DNA of 64,000 bases from Criibacterium bergeronii (GCF_001693775.2 NZ_MBEW02000005.1:60126-124125); one strand, 5' to 3'; shown: positions 10,193 to 18,499, counted from the stretch's first letter. Numbers and translations are program-made. The notes: generated by a model from the sequence alone, not told the origin.

Positions 10193-10221
10193 TTGACATT
10201 TTGAAATATTTAAAGTAAAAT
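10193..10221 (+). promoter_or_regulatory. Sigma-A promoter of ileS
   Basis: TTGACA (10193-10198) and TAAAAT (10216-10221) are separated by 17 bases. The predicted start near 10228 lies just upstream of the T-box leader. Confidence 0.8.
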
Positions 10222-10227
10222 TTATTA

Positions 10228-10456
10228 AAGCTATAAAAGGAAGAGTAAAAAAAATATAGGTTCACAGAGAAATTACTGATTGGTGAGAGGTAATGGCTGA
10301 AGATTTTTTTGAAAATCACCCTTTTGCTGAGATTTTGAAACAACTTACGTTGTCTAGATTTCTCCGTTTGTCTTGACGTTACCAAGAGGTGCTTTATTTA
10401 GCACACACTTGTCGGTGGTATAGCGAATTTTCGTCCTGCAATAGCAGGGCTTTTTT
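10228..10456 (+). ncRNA. T-box leader of ileS (Ile specifier)
   Basis: A T-box riboswitch that senses uncharged tRNA-Ile and controls termination before ileS. Visible parts are an AGGAAGAGTA-type Stem I start (near 10238), an AGAGA/GGTGAGAGG Stem I core, a specifier-like region GAAAATCACC in which ATC (10315-10317) is an Ile codon, the T-box bulge TGGTATA followed by GCGAA/TTCGT, and the terminator. The bulge departs from the usual UGGNACC, so the antiterminator looks unusually weak. The specifier placement is inferred from the sequence pattern and not from a folded model. Confidence 0.85.
10433..10456 (+). terminator. Conditional terminator of the ileS T-box
   Basis: A 7-bp stem (10433-10439 with 10444-10450, loop AATA) is followed by six T. 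The left arm is shared with the antiterminator, as expected for a T-box switch. Confidence 0.85.
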
Positions 10457-10550
10457 ATTATATGCCGGCAAATCAGTTCGATTTTTATTTGGTATCACAA
10501 ATAAATACATTGTGATATTTTTAAAAATATATAATTTAGGAGGAAAAAAG

Positions 10551-13500
10551 TTGAAGTTTGAAAGTCTTTATGACGGTAAAGTAAGTGAAAACGAAGAAAA
10601 AGTAATAAAACGTCATCAAGAAATGGATTTGCTCAAAAAAAGCATAGAAAGTAGACCTGAAAATAATCCATTTATATTCTATGAAGGACCACCTACTGCA
10701 AACGGCAAACCCGGCATACACCACGTTATAGCACGTACTCTAAAAGACTCAGTATGTAAATACAAAACCATGAAAGGCTATAGAGTCCTTAGAAAAGCCG
10801 GCTGGGATACACATGGATTACCGGTAGAAATAGAAGTAGAAAAAAAATTAGACTTACATTCAAAGCACGACATAGAAAAATACGGTATAGAGCCTTTCAA
10901 CAAAAAATGCAGAGAATCTGTATTTGAATACGAAGGTATGTGGAGACGTATGACCACTCGTATGGGATACCTTATAGACCTTGATGACCCATATATAACA
11001 CTGGACAACGACTATATAGAAACAGAGTGGTGGATATTAGACAAAATGTTCAAGGACAATATGATATACGAAGGACACAAGGTACTTCCATATTGCCCAA
11101 GATGCGGAACAGGTCTAGCATCTCACGAAGTAGCACAAGGCTACAAAATAGTTAAGACAAATACATTGGTAGCAAAATTCAAGAAAAAAGGCACTCAAAA
11201 CGAATATTTCTTGGCATGGACAACCACACCTTGGACACTTGCGTCTAACGTAGGTCTGACAGTATCTCCAACAGAAACTTATGTAAAAGCTGAGCAAAAC
11301 GGAGAAATATATTACTTAAGCAAAACCCTAGCACCTTCAGTATTAAAGGAAAACTACACCATACTTGAAGAGATGCCCGGTACTGCACTAGAATATCAAG
11401 AGTACGAACAGCTAATGCCATTTGTAAACGTAAAAGAAAAAGCATTTTTCATCATGCTAGGAGACTTCGTCACTACACAAGACGGTACAGGTATAGTACA
11501 CACTGCACCAGCCTTTGGTGAAGACGACTACAATGTGTCAAGAAAATACAATATGCCGGTAATAAAACCGGTAGACGATGAAGGAAAGTACACTGCTACA
11601 CCTTGGGAAGGCAGATTTGTAATGGACGATGATTTGCAAGTAGATATCATAAAATACCTTGCAAGCGAAAATAAAATCTACTCCAAAGAGAAATTAGAAC
11701 ATAACTACCCACACTGCTGGAGATGTGGCACACCGCTTATCTATTATGCAAGACCAAGCTACTATATAGAAACCACAAAATATCAAGACACTTTGATAAA
11801 TGCAAATAATACCGTAAACTGGTTTCCGGCATATGTCGGCGAAAAAAGATTTGGAAACTGGCTAGAAAATCTTAAAGACTGGGCAATATCAAGGTCAAGA
11901 TACTGGGGTACTCCGCTTAACATATGGGTATGCGATGAATGCGGTCACAAAGAATCCATCGGCTCAAGAAAAGAATTAGTAGAAAAAGCAAATGAAAAAA
12001 TAGATGAAAATATTGAGCTGCACAGACCTTACGTTGACAATGTTACCCTTACCTGCCCTGAATGCGCCAAGACAATGCACAGAGTAAAAGACGTAATAGA
12101 CTGCTGGTTTGACTCAGGCTCTATGCCTTACGCACAGCTACACTATCCGTTTGAAAATGCAGACAAATTCCCCGAAAGATTTCCGGCTGACTTTATCTGC
12201 GAAGGCATAGACCAAACTAGAGGCTGGTTCTATTCACTGCTTTCAATATCAGCATATATCATGGGCAAGTCACCTTATAAAAACGTACTTGTAAATGACC
12301 TTATCCTTGACAAAGACGGCAAAAAAATGAGCAAGTCAAAAGGAAATACAGTTGACCCATTTGAATTATTTGATGATTATGGTGCAGACGCATTGAGATG
12401 GTACTTATTATATGTATCACCGGCTTGGAATCCTACAAGATTTGACATAGACGGACTAAAAGAAGTAAACAGCAAATTCTTTGGCACACTCAAAAACATC
12501 TACAACTTCTTTATACTTTATGCCAACACAGACGATGTAGATATCAAAAACATTACCTCACCATATGAAACAAGACCTGAGCTTGATAAATGGCTATTAT
12601 CCAAATACAACAACCTAGTTAAATACTGCACACAGCAAATGGAAGTCTACGACATGAACAAGACAGTCAAAGCTATCCAAGACTTCTTAAACGACATATT
12701 CTCCAACTGGTATATCAGACGTAGCAGGAGAAGATTTTGGACAGGAGAAATTACAGATGATAAAAAATCAGTTTATCTTACAACCTACGAAGTCCTTGTC
12801 GGTATAACTAGACTTATAGCTCCATATGTACCATTTATATCTGACGAAATGTATACAAAATTAACCGGAGAAGACTCTGTCCATCTAGCTACCTATCCGG
12901 AATTTAACGAAAAACTGGTAGACATGGCACTTGAAAACAAGATGGATACAGTTAAAAACCTAGTAAAACTAGGACGTGCCGCTAGAGAAGAAGCAAAAAT
13001 AAAAGTTAGACAGGCACTCAACAAGGTAATGATAGACAGCAAGCTAAAAGATGTAATATCAGACCTTGCTCCACTTATCACAGAAGAACTAAACGTTAAA
13101 AATCTTGAATTTGTATCAGATGTCACAAGCTTTATGGATTATGAAATAAGACCAAACTTCACTACCCTAGGCAAAAAACTTGGAGCTAAACTAAAACCAC
13201 TTGGTGCATATCTAAAAGCTTCTGATACAAAGAAATTGGTTACAAAATTAGAAAGTGACGGCAAAATATATATAGAGCTTAACGGAGAAAATACCACTTT
13301 AGAAAAAGACGATTTCTTAATCACTGTCAAAGCAAAAGAAGGCTATGACGTAGGCTCTGAAAACGGGCTATTTATCATCATAGACGACAAACTAACCAAT
13401 GAACTTATAGCAGAAGGCTATGCAAGAGAATTTATCTCAAAAATACAACAAATGAGAAAAAATAATGACTACGAAATGATGGACAACATCAACATATGCG

Positions 13501-13670
13501 TAGCCTGCGACCCTACAGTTTTAGATGCTTTGCAAAAATATGACTCATTCATAAAAGACGAAACACTTGCCACTACAATAAACTACGGCTCACATGACCA
13601 CAAGAACTCTAAAAAAGAAAACCTAAATGGATATGAGGCAGATATATTTGTAGAAAAAAACAATAAATAA
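10551..13670 (+). CDS. ileS: Isoleucyl-tRNA synthetase, IleRS2 type with GIHH signature
   Basis: About 1039 residues, start TTG at 10551 with AGGAGG seven bases upstream; the open frame further upstream is the T-box leader. This class I synthetase charges tRNA-Ile. The HIGH motif position (residues 55-58, after EGPPTANGKP) reads GIHH, so the first and third residues of HxGH are exchanged. KMSKS is intact at 592-596. The CP1 editing domain has the threonine-rich WTTTPWTLASN (about 223) and GTGIVHTAPAFGEDD (about 312-326). Zinc-type cysteines occur at CPRCG and CDECG/CPEC. The length and motifs fit the eukaryote-like IleRS2 class, in which the GxHH form has been linked to mupirocin hyper-resistance. 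Confidence 0.95.
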   Translation: MKFESLYDGKVSENEEKVIKRHQEMDLLKKSIESRPENNPFIFYEGPPTANGKPGIHHVIARTLKDSVCKYKTMKGYRVLRKAGWDTHGLPVEIEVEKKLDLHSKHDIEKYGIEPFNKKCRESVFEYEGMWRRMTTRMGYLIDLDDPYITLDNDYIETEWWILDKMFKDNMIYEGHKVLPYCPRCGTGLASHEVAQGYKIVKTNTLVAKFKKKGTQNEYFLAWTTTPWTLASNVGLTVSPTETYVKAEQNGEIYYLSKTLAPSVLKENYTILEEMPGTALEYQEYEQLMPFVNVKEKAFFIMLGDFVTTQDGTGIVHTAPAFGEDDYNVSRKYNMPVIKPVDDEGKYTATPWEGRFVMDDDLQVDIIKYLASENKIYSKEKLEHNYPHCWRCGTPLIYYARPSYYIETTKYQDTLINANNTVNWFPAYVGEKRFGNWLENLKDWAISRSRYWGTPLNIWVCDECGHKESIGSRKELVEKANEKIDENIELHRPYVDNVTLTCPECAKTMHRVKDVIDCWFDSGSMPYAQLHYPFENADKFPERFPADFICEGIDQTRGWFYSLLSISAYIMGKSPYKNVLVNDLILDKDGKKMSKSKGNTVDPFELFDDYGADALRWYLLYVSPAWNPTRFDIDGLKEVNSKFFGTLKNIYNFFILYANTDDVDIKNITSPYETRPELDKWLLSKYNNLVKYCTQQMEVYDMNKTVKAIQDFLNDIFSNWYIRRSRRRFWTGEITDDKKSVYLTTYEVLVGITRLIAPYVPFISDEMYTKLTGEDSVHLATYPEFNEKLVDMALENKMDTVKNLVKLGRAAREEAKIKVRQALNKVMIDSKLKDVISDLAPLITEELNVKNLEFVSDVTSFMDYEIRPNFTTLGKKLGAKLKPLGAYLKASDTKKLVTKLESDGKIYIELNGENTTLEKDDFLITVKAKEGYDVGSENGLFIIIDDKLTNELIAEGYAREFISKIQQMRKNNDYEMMDNINICVACDPTVLDALQKYDSFIKDETLATTINYGSHDHKNSKKENLNGYEADIFVEKNNK

Positions 13671-13689
13671 TATTTACAGATATAAGTTT

Positions 13690-13727
13690 AAAAGCTTGAT
13701 TAGAATAAACTAATCAAGCTTTTTTGA
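13690..13727. terminator. Bidirectional terminator between ileS and cbiD fragment
   Basis: A 13-bp perfect stem (13690-13702 with 13711-13723) with T-runs on the plus side and A-runs at the start, so it can serve ileS and the convergent truncated cbiD. Confidence 0.85.
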
Positions 13728-13735
13728 CGTATAAT

Positions 13736-14368
13736 TTATTTTAATATTGACTTTTCTTTTATGACATTCATTTCTATTTTTAAGCTGTCTACCAATGCTT
13801 TTTTGCTCATAGGCTCAACTATTCCACTTGTGCCTATTATAGATATGCCACCTATAATGCCCAAATGTGAATTAAAAGTTCTCTTTGCTATTTCTTCTCC
13901 CTCAGGCACTTCAATTAACACGTCTGCACCTTTTTCGCAAGAAAAATCTTCTAAGAGCTGATTTACATTATTTGTAATCATTTTTCTTGGCATTGAGTTT
14001 ATAGCAGCTCCACCTACCGGACAATCCAAGCCCTTTTTGGTAACTGTTCCCACTCCTTTACCGCCGTCTATATTGATGTTGCCATCGTTGTTAAACTTTA
14101 CACTGGAATAAACCAATATTCCATTGGTCACGTACGGGTCGTCTCCGCTAAACTTTTTTACACAGCAAGTCGCAATGCCAGCTTTTAGCTCACAGCTTTG
14201 CAAAGCTATTTCCAGCTTTTTGCCCTTTGGTAAATCGACTGAGACACTATCTAGCTTTTCATCGGTTAACAGCATAATAGTAGCAGCCTTTGACGCAGCA
14301 GTTGCACAAGTGCCGGTTGTAAATCCAAGCCTCAATTTTTTTCCGTCTTTTATGATAAATTCGTCCAT
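13736..14368 (-). pseudogene. Truncated CbiD (cobalt-precorrin-5B C1-methyltransferase) N-terminal part
   Basis: A 210-residue product matching the N-terminal part of CbiD: LRLGFTTGTCATAASKAA, the GGKGVGTVTKKGLDCPVGGAAIN segment split here as GGKGVGTVTKKGL and CPVGGAAIN, PEGEEIAKRTFN, and LGIIGGISIIGTSGIVEPMS. CbiD proteins are usually about 350-380 residues, so roughly the last 40 percent is missing. The stop is followed at once by a terminator, with no downstream remnant. No other anaerobic cobalamin-synthesis gene is in this window. A degraded relic of a lost pathway is more likely than a working enzyme, but a short functional variant cannot be excluded. Confidence 0.75.
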
Positions 14369-14411
14369 ATCAACTCACTATAACTTAATTATAAAAATTT
14401 TTTTATCAACG

Positions 14412-14449
14412 AAAAAAGCCTGCATTTTCTATACAAAAAATGTAGGCTT
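14412..14449 (-). terminator. Terminator hairpin upstream of the cbiD fragment
   Basis: A 13-bp stem (14416-14428 with 14437-14449, one G-U) ends in six T on the minus strand. It lies upstream of, not downstream of, the cbiD fragment, so it must end a short minus-strand transcript or attenuate the fragment. Confidence 0.75.
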
Positions 14450-14507
14450 GAAAGCAAAGTTAATAGAATAACTTTGCATGACTAACCTGTATATTATTTT
14501 TCGATGG
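14412..14507 (-). ncRNA. Candidate small RNA or attenuated leader
   Basis: A minus-strand transcript of about 95 nucleotides is predicted from the promoter at 14541-14514. It contains a perfect 9-bp hairpin (14454-14462 with 14469-14477) and then the terminator hairpin. A 16-codon ORF (MQSYSINFAFKPTFFV) ends inside the terminator stem-loop region. No known riboswitch class is recognised. It could be a stand-alone RNA or the leader of the cbiD fragment. Confidence 0.4.
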
Positions 14508-14513
14508 AAAATA

Positions 14514-14541
14514 ATATTACAATTTACCAAATTAATGTAAA
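14514..14541 (-). promoter_or_regulatory. Possible sigma-A promoter for the candidate small RNA
   Basis: On the minus strand, TTTACA (14541-14536) and TAATAT (14519-14514) are 16 bases apart. The -35 overlaps the -35 of the divergent sigma-28-like promoter. A 10-bp AT hairpin (14491-14500 with 14508-14517) also covers the -10. Confidence 0.4.
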
Positions 14542-14564
14542 AAATAATATTTTTCGGACGATAA
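14538..14564 (+). promoter_or_regulatory. Sigma-28 (SigD/FliA)-type promoter
   Basis: TAAA (14538-14541), a 15-base spacer, then GACGATAA (14557-14564). The flagellar sigma-28 consensus is TAAA-N15-GCCGATAA, so only one position differs. It lies about 75 bases upstream of the unknown coiled-coil gene, and sigD is present in this window. Confidence 0.7.
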
Positions 14565-14640
14565 AATAAATATAGGATTATCCGAATAAAATTTTTTAAA
14601 TTAGAAATCTTTCATTTTTATTTACAAGGGAGTGGCAAAA

Positions 14641-15327
14641 GTGAACGTTTCATTTATTAACAATACATATATGAATTACTCTAGGTCAAAGTTAAACGGC
14701 AATTTAATAGGTATAAAACAAAACGACCAAGAGGATAAAAGAAAAACTCTTTCTGCTGAGACTCTAAGAGGTCTTTCTGAGCTACAAATAAAAAACGAAG
14801 TCACTAAAAACTATTATGAAAATAGTTTTGTTAAAAATAAAGACGAACAAAATCAACCAAATACACCTCTACAACAAGCTCTAGAGCAAATGAAAAAATC
14901 TCAGGAGGCTCAAGACGAGCATGAAAAACAAGAAAAAATTTCTAAAAAAATCGCTCGTGGAGAGGCTACTCCTGAGGAAGAGGCATATTTGGCAGAAAAA
15001 AATCCTGAGCTTCATCAAAAAGCAACTATAGCCAAGAAAAATACTCAAGAGGTCAAAAACGCTCTTAAAAAGGCTAGGACTAAGCAAGAGGCACAAAGTA
15101 TAATATCTACTGCAAAGACATTGGCACTATCTGTATTAGAAAAAGATATGACGCTTGGCGAGCTAATGATGGAAGGAATAAATAAGGTTGAAAAGGATTT
15201 TAGAAAAGAAAATCCTAAATTAAAGGACGACACTATGTTAGACGAATTTAAAACTTTTACAATAGACAAGGTGAGAGCAAAAGCAATTCAAAGATACAAA
15301 AACAATATGAATACTTATATGGGATAA
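14641..15327 (+). CDS. Unknown Lys/Glu-rich coiled-coil protein, probably SigD-controlled
   Basis: About 228 residues, not recognised as any family. It has no signal peptide or membrane helix. Residues about 75-165 are rich in Glu, Lys, Gln and Ala (QALEQMKKSQEAQDEHEKQ, EATPEEEAYLAEKNPEL) and should form long helices or coiled coils. The C-terminal third has a more ordered helical pattern (LGELMMEGINKVEKDF, FKTFTIDKVRAKAIQRY). I chose the GTG at 14641 because AAGGGAG ends eight bases upstream; the GTG at 14632 overlaps that site. The upstream sigma-28-type promoter suggests expression with flagellin-class genes. A terminator follows. Confidence 0.75.
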   Translation: MNVSFINNTYMNYSRSKLNGNLIGIKQNDQEDKRKTLSAETLRGLSELQIKNEVTKNYYENSFVKNKDEQNQPNTPLQQALEQMKKSQEAQDEHEKQEKISKKIARGEATPEEEAYLAEKNPELHQKATIAKKNTQEVKNALKKARTKQEAQSIISTAKTLALSVLEKDMTLGELMMEGINKVEKDFRKENPKLKDDTMLDEFKTFTIDKVRAKAIQRYKNNMNTYMG

Positions 15328-15343
15328 TATTTATAAAATAATA

Positions 15344-15380
15344 GACCTGTTTGCTAAAAAGCAAAACAGGTCATTTTTTA
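15344..15380 (+). terminator. Terminator of the SigD-controlled unknown gene
   Basis: A stem of 11-12 bp (15344-15354 with 15361-15372) is followed by six T on the plus strand, just below the stop codon at 15327. Confidence 0.85.
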
Positions 15381-15386
15381 CATAAA

Positions 15387-15419
15387 AACTGCCGGAAATT
15401 AATCTCCGGCAGTTTTTTT
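15387..15419. terminator. Terminator of the CoA-transferase gene (bidirectional)
   Basis: A perfect 9-bp GC-containing stem (15387-15395 with 15405-15413) has T tracts on both strands. It ends the minus-strand CoA-transferase gene and can back up the plus-strand terminator. Confidence 0.8.
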
Positions 15420-15424
15420 ATTCA

Positions 15425-16759
15425 CTATTTATTACTTCTTCTCCAAATTTTATTCTTTTCTGCTTGTTTAATAAGTTCTTCTCTAAAATCAGGGTGAGCT
15501 ATGCCTATTAATTTTTCAGCTCTTTGCCAAGCTGACAAGCCCTTTAGATTTACTTTACCGTATTCTGTTACTACAAAATGTGTATTAGCCCTTGTAGCTG
15601 TCGCAATTGAACCCTCTTTAAGTGTAGGAATTATTCTTGATACTAGGCTACCATCTTTATTTTTCATCGTGGAGGATAAGCATATAAAGCTTTTGCCGCC
15701 TTTAGATAGATATGCACCAAGTACAAAGTCAAGCTGTCCGCCTGCTCCGCTTATGTGTTTTAAGCCTGATGTTTCTGAGCTTACTTGACCAAATAAATCT
15801 ATGTCTACCGCATTATTTATGGACATAAAATTATCTATAGAAGATATTACTCTTACGTCATTTGTGTAATCAACAGGTGCAGACATAAGCTGTGGATTGT
15901 TATTCATAAAATCATACATTTTTTGGCTACCAAATCCAAACGCATATGTTTGTCTAAATCTGTCTCTACTTTTCTTAGCTCCGGTAATCTTACCTTTTTC
16001 AGTCATATCTACAAAGGCGTCAACATACATCTCTGTATGAACACCAAGGTCTTTTAAGTCAGAGTCAGCTATTACTGAGCCTACTGCATTTGGCATACCA
16101 CCTATACCTAATTGTAAGCAAGCTCCGTTTGGTATTTCTTCAACTATCAAGTTCGCTACTTTTATATCTATATCACTAAATCCACCTGACTCTATTGCAG
16201 GTACCGGTGTATTTGAGCCTTCAATTATATGGTCTACATCAGAAATATGAACATAAGCCTCTGTGCCTCCAAGACAAACCGGCATAGTCGTATTTACTTC
16301 AACTATTACTTTCTTACTCTTTTCAACTACTGCCATCATATGAGATGCGTTAGGTCCAAAATTGAAATATCCGAACTTATCCATAGGAGCAACTTGGAAC
16401 ACCGCAATATCCACATCTACATTTTCTCTGTACCATCTTGGTAATTCTGAATATCTTAGTGGATTATAAAAAGCATTTCCCGTGGCTATCATTTTTCTTT
16501 CTATACCGGATGCGTGCCAAGAATTCCATGTAAAGTGTTCGCCATTTGGGTCTGCTTTAAAAAATTCCGGTTGCCATAAAAATATTCCGCCTCTAATATT
16601 TACGTCTTTTAGTTCGTTAACTCTTTTAGCAAGTGCAGCGTCAAAGTCTCTTGCCATTGCATTTGACCAGCCATAGTCGACCCAATCTCCTGAATTAACA
16701 AGTTTCGCAGCATTTTCAGCAGTTATTAATTTTTCTTGATATTCTTTTGTAAAATCCAT
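15425..16759 (-). CDS. Butyryl-CoA:acetate / 4-hydroxybutyrate type CoA-transferase
   Basis: About 444 residues of the acetyl-CoA hydrolase/transferase (Cat1/4HbCT) family, which moves CoA between acyl-CoA and acetate. Recognisable parts are [25 protein letters not shown], the segment with the probable catalytic glutamate (Glu243 in [11 protein letters not shown]), [15 protein letters not shown], and [13 protein letters not shown]. It most resembles clostridial butyryl-CoA:acetate CoA-transferases, which end butyrate fermentation, but 4-hydroxybutyrate specificity cannot be excluded. I chose the ATG at 16757-16759, which has GGGGGA just upstream, over one six codons earlier. It stands alone, with a terminator behind it. 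Confidence 0.82.
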   Translation of the reverse strand: MDFTKEYQEKLITAENAAKLVNSGDWVDYGWSNAMARDFDAALAKRVNELKDVNIRGGIFLWQPEFFKADPNGEHFTWNSWHASGIERKMIATGNAFYNPLRYSELPRWYRENVDVDIAVFQVAPMDKFGYFNFGPNASHMMAVVEKSKKVIVEVNTTMPVCLGGTEAYVHISDVDHIIEGSNTPVPAIESGGFSDIDIKVANLIVEEIPNGACLQLGIGGMPNAVGSVIADSDLKDLGVHTEMYVDAFVDMTEKGKITGAKKSRDRFRQTYAFGFGSQKMYDFMNNNPQLMSAPVDYTNDVRVISSIDNFMSINNAVDIDLFGQVSSETSGLKHISGAGGQLDFVLGAYLSKGGKSFICLSSTMKNKDGSLVSRIIPTLKEGSIATATRANTHFVVTEYGKVNLKGLSAWQRAEKLIGIAHPDFREELIKQAEKNKIWRRSNK

Positions 16760-16829
16760 AAATCCCCCAAAATTCATCTAAATTTAAATTTATTTATTAA
16801 TTAAATCTATCTATACCAAGAGATTTTTA

Positions 16830-16858
16830 TTGACAAAACACATATAAAATAATATAAT
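16830..16858 (+). promoter_or_regulatory. Consensus sigma-A promoter of tRNA-Leu
   Basis: TTGACA (16830-16835) and TATAAT (16853-16858) with 17 bases between them: a perfect consensus. It is placed 25 bases upstream of the tRNA. Confidence 0.9.
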
Positions 16859-16883
16859 AGACAAGTAAATTTTAAGAAAATAT

Positions 16884-16970
16884 GCCGAAATGGCGAAATT
16901 GGCAGACGCACTGGACTCAAAATCCAGCGATGGCAACATCATGTGGGTTCAAGTCCCACTTTCGGCACCA
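16884..16970 (+). tRNA. tRNA-Leu (CAA anticodon)
   Basis: An 87-base class II tRNA. The acceptor stem GCCGAAA pairs with TTTCGGC, the discriminator is A and the CCA end is encoded. The anticodon arm CTGGA-CTCAAAA-TCCAG gives anticodon CAA, reading UUG. The long variable arm and the GGTTCAAGTCC T-arm fit tRNA-Leu. Confidence 0.97.
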
Positions 16971-16982
16971 CAACATATTTTT

Positions 16983-17020
16983 TGACTAATGACCATACTT
17001 TGGATATTAGTCATTTTTTT
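16983..17020 (+). terminator. Terminator of tRNA-Leu
   Basis: The stem GACTAAT (16984-16990) with ATTAGTC (17006-17012) is followed by seven T. Confidence 0.8.
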
Positions 17021-17077
17021 ATTTACTGCTAATCATAGTCGTAAATAAATACAAAATTTAATTATCCCTTATAATAT

Positions 17078-17107
17078 AAAAAGTAAGTTTGTTAAACTTA
17101 CTTTTTT
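17078..17107. terminator. Terminator below HPr gene (bidirectional)
   Basis: An AAGTAAGTTT stem (about 17079-17090 with 17094-17105), flanked by A-runs and T-runs, can end the whiA-HPr transcript on the minus strand and any plus-strand readthrough. Confidence 0.65.
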
Positions 17108-17173
17108 ATTTTCTTGGCAAATTATATATACCCTATTTTAGTTTTAAAAACGTTTTTTTGAAAAAATAAAAAA

Positions 17174-17443
17174 TTATGATAATTTAGCAAGCCCTTCTTC
17201 TAAAAGGTTCATTAAATCATCCATAGCTTCTTTTTCATCTTCTCCATCTGCTTTTAAGACAATTTCATCTCCATTACCTACAGATAGAGCCATTACACCC
17301 ATAATGGATTTTGCATTTACAGTAGAATTTTCTTTTGATATCAAAATATTCGACTTATACTTATTAGCATGCTGAATAAAAATAGCAGCCGGTCTAGCGT
17401 GTAATCCCATATCATTTGTGATTTTTAACTCTTTTTTTATCAT
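17174..17443 (-). CDS. HPr-family phosphocarrier protein
   Basis: An 89-residue HPr. The PEP-dependent phosphorylation histidine is present (His15 in GLHARPA), and the HPr-kinase serine is present in NAKSIMGVMAL (Ser45, equivalent to Ser46). Both sites are intact, so it can work in PTS sugar transport and in CcpA-type catabolite control; Crh would lack the histidine. It lies three bases after whiA, matching the conserved whiA-crh/ptsH pairing of Firmicutes. Confidence 0.93.
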   Translation of the reverse strand: MIKKELKITNDMGLHARPAAIFIQHANKYKSNILISKENSTVNAKSIMGVMALSVGNGDEIVLKADGEDEKEAMDDLMNLLEEGLAKLS

Positions 17444-17445
17444 CT

Positions 17446-18399
17446 CTATTTTCCCTCCTTACGCAAAGTTTCTGCAATTTTTTCTATTTTTTTTAGTCTA
17501 TAATTAATGCCGGACTTACTAATAGGCGTTGACAACTTAGACGCAAGCTCTTGCAAGCTATCTTCTTCATTTTCTATCCTAAGCATCGCTACTTCTCTTA
17601 AATCCTCCGGCAAATAATCAATGGATTTTTTTTCTAGTATATATTCAATAGACTGTTTTTGTCTAAAAAATGTCTTTGCAATTTTTTCTATGTTGGCAGT
17701 TTCGCAGTTTACAACTCTATTTACGTTGTTTCTAACCTGCTTTTTTATCCTTATGTCCTCAAATTTAAACATATTTGAATGTGCACCGACATAATTTAAA
17801 AAATCAGATATGCTCTCACTTTCCTTGACATAAATTATATATGAGTCATTACGCTCTAATACATTTGAACGTATGCCTAATTTATTGAGCAACCTGCTAA
17901 AGCTATTTGCATAGCCTAAATAGCCTGTAACAAATTCAAGGTGATAAAACTTTTCCGGATTTGAAAGCGAGCCTGAGGCTAGATACGCTCCTCTTAAAAA
18001 TGCCTTACACCTGTTTTCACCGGCTATAAGCGATTTTTCGATATATTCATTTATTGATGCCGTCTGTTTTTCACTAGAAATTATATATAATTTTTTTAGA
18101 ATATCATTTGCACTTTTGTTTGAATTATACCTCAAGAGGTATATTTTTTTTCTAGAAAAATTATAGTTTTTCTTTTGATATAACTCCAAAGACTCAGAAA
18201 AAACTTCTTTAAATTCATGCACAATTGCTCTTGCGACACCAGCATTTTCAGTTACATAATAAAAGGTTACCTTATTATTCCCTATAAATACTATTTTGCC
18301 ACAAAAAATAAGTGATGCACTTAAAAAAGATATAGACTCTTCCTTGCTCTGCAATTTTAGATTTAAAAGTTCATCTCTGACATCGTTTGAAAATGCCAT
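17446..18399 (-). CDS. whiA: DNA-binding protein WhiA
   Basis: A 317-residue WhiA. The N-terminal two thirds have the degenerate LAGLIDADG homing-endonuclease-like fold (RAFLRGAYLASGSLSNPEKFYHLEF, quoted in parts as RAFLRGAYLASGSLSNP). The C-terminal helix-turn-helix has the conserved LREVAMLRIENEEDSLQEL region and the GINYRLKKIEKIAE end. In Firmicutes WhiA affects cell division and chromosome segregation. The usual rapZ and yvcK neighbours are absent here; only the HPr gene is conserved downstream. Confidence 0.93.
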   Translation of the reverse strand: MAFSNDVRDELLNLKLQSKEESISFLSASLIFCGKIVFIGNNKVTFYYVTENAGVARAIVHEFKEVFSESLELYQKKNYNFSRKKIYLLRYNSNKSANDILKKLYIISSEKQTASINEYIEKSLIAGENRCKAFLRGAYLASGSLSNPEKFYHLEFVTGYLGYANSFSRLLNKLGIRSNVLERNDSYIIYVKESESISDFLNYVGAHSNMFKFEDIRIKKQVRNNVNRVVNCETANIEKIAKTFFRQKQSIEYILEKKSIDYLPEDLREVAMLRIENEEDSLQELASKLSTPISKSGINYRLKKIEKIAETLRKEGK

Positions 18400-18462
18400 A
18401 TTTTTCTCACTTCATATTTATTAGAAATTTATTAATATAAGCTGTCTATATTAATAATTTTT

Positions 18463-18499
18463 AATTCACCACCCAAAGATATTCCTTAGGTGGTGAATT
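18463..18499 (-). repeat. Inverted repeat after the small P-loop gene
   Basis: A perfect 11-bp inverted repeat (18463-18473 with 18489-18499) lies just below the stop of the P-loop gene. It looks like a terminator stem, but the following T tract is poor. Confidence 0.5.

Noticed and set aside
10389..10550. In-frame extension of ileS upstream of the TTG
   Set aside because: It overlaps the T-box bulge and terminator, and the AGGAGG at 10538 points to the TTG at 10551. The extension does not resemble any IleRS.
14124..14471. Plus-strand open frame opposite the cbiD fragment
   Set aside because: It is antisense to conserved CbiD sequence and runs through the minus-strand terminator hairpin.
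14369..14640. Cobalamin riboswitch before the cbiD fragment
   Set aside because: The region is too short and lacks the B12-box; only simple hairpins and a terminator are seen.
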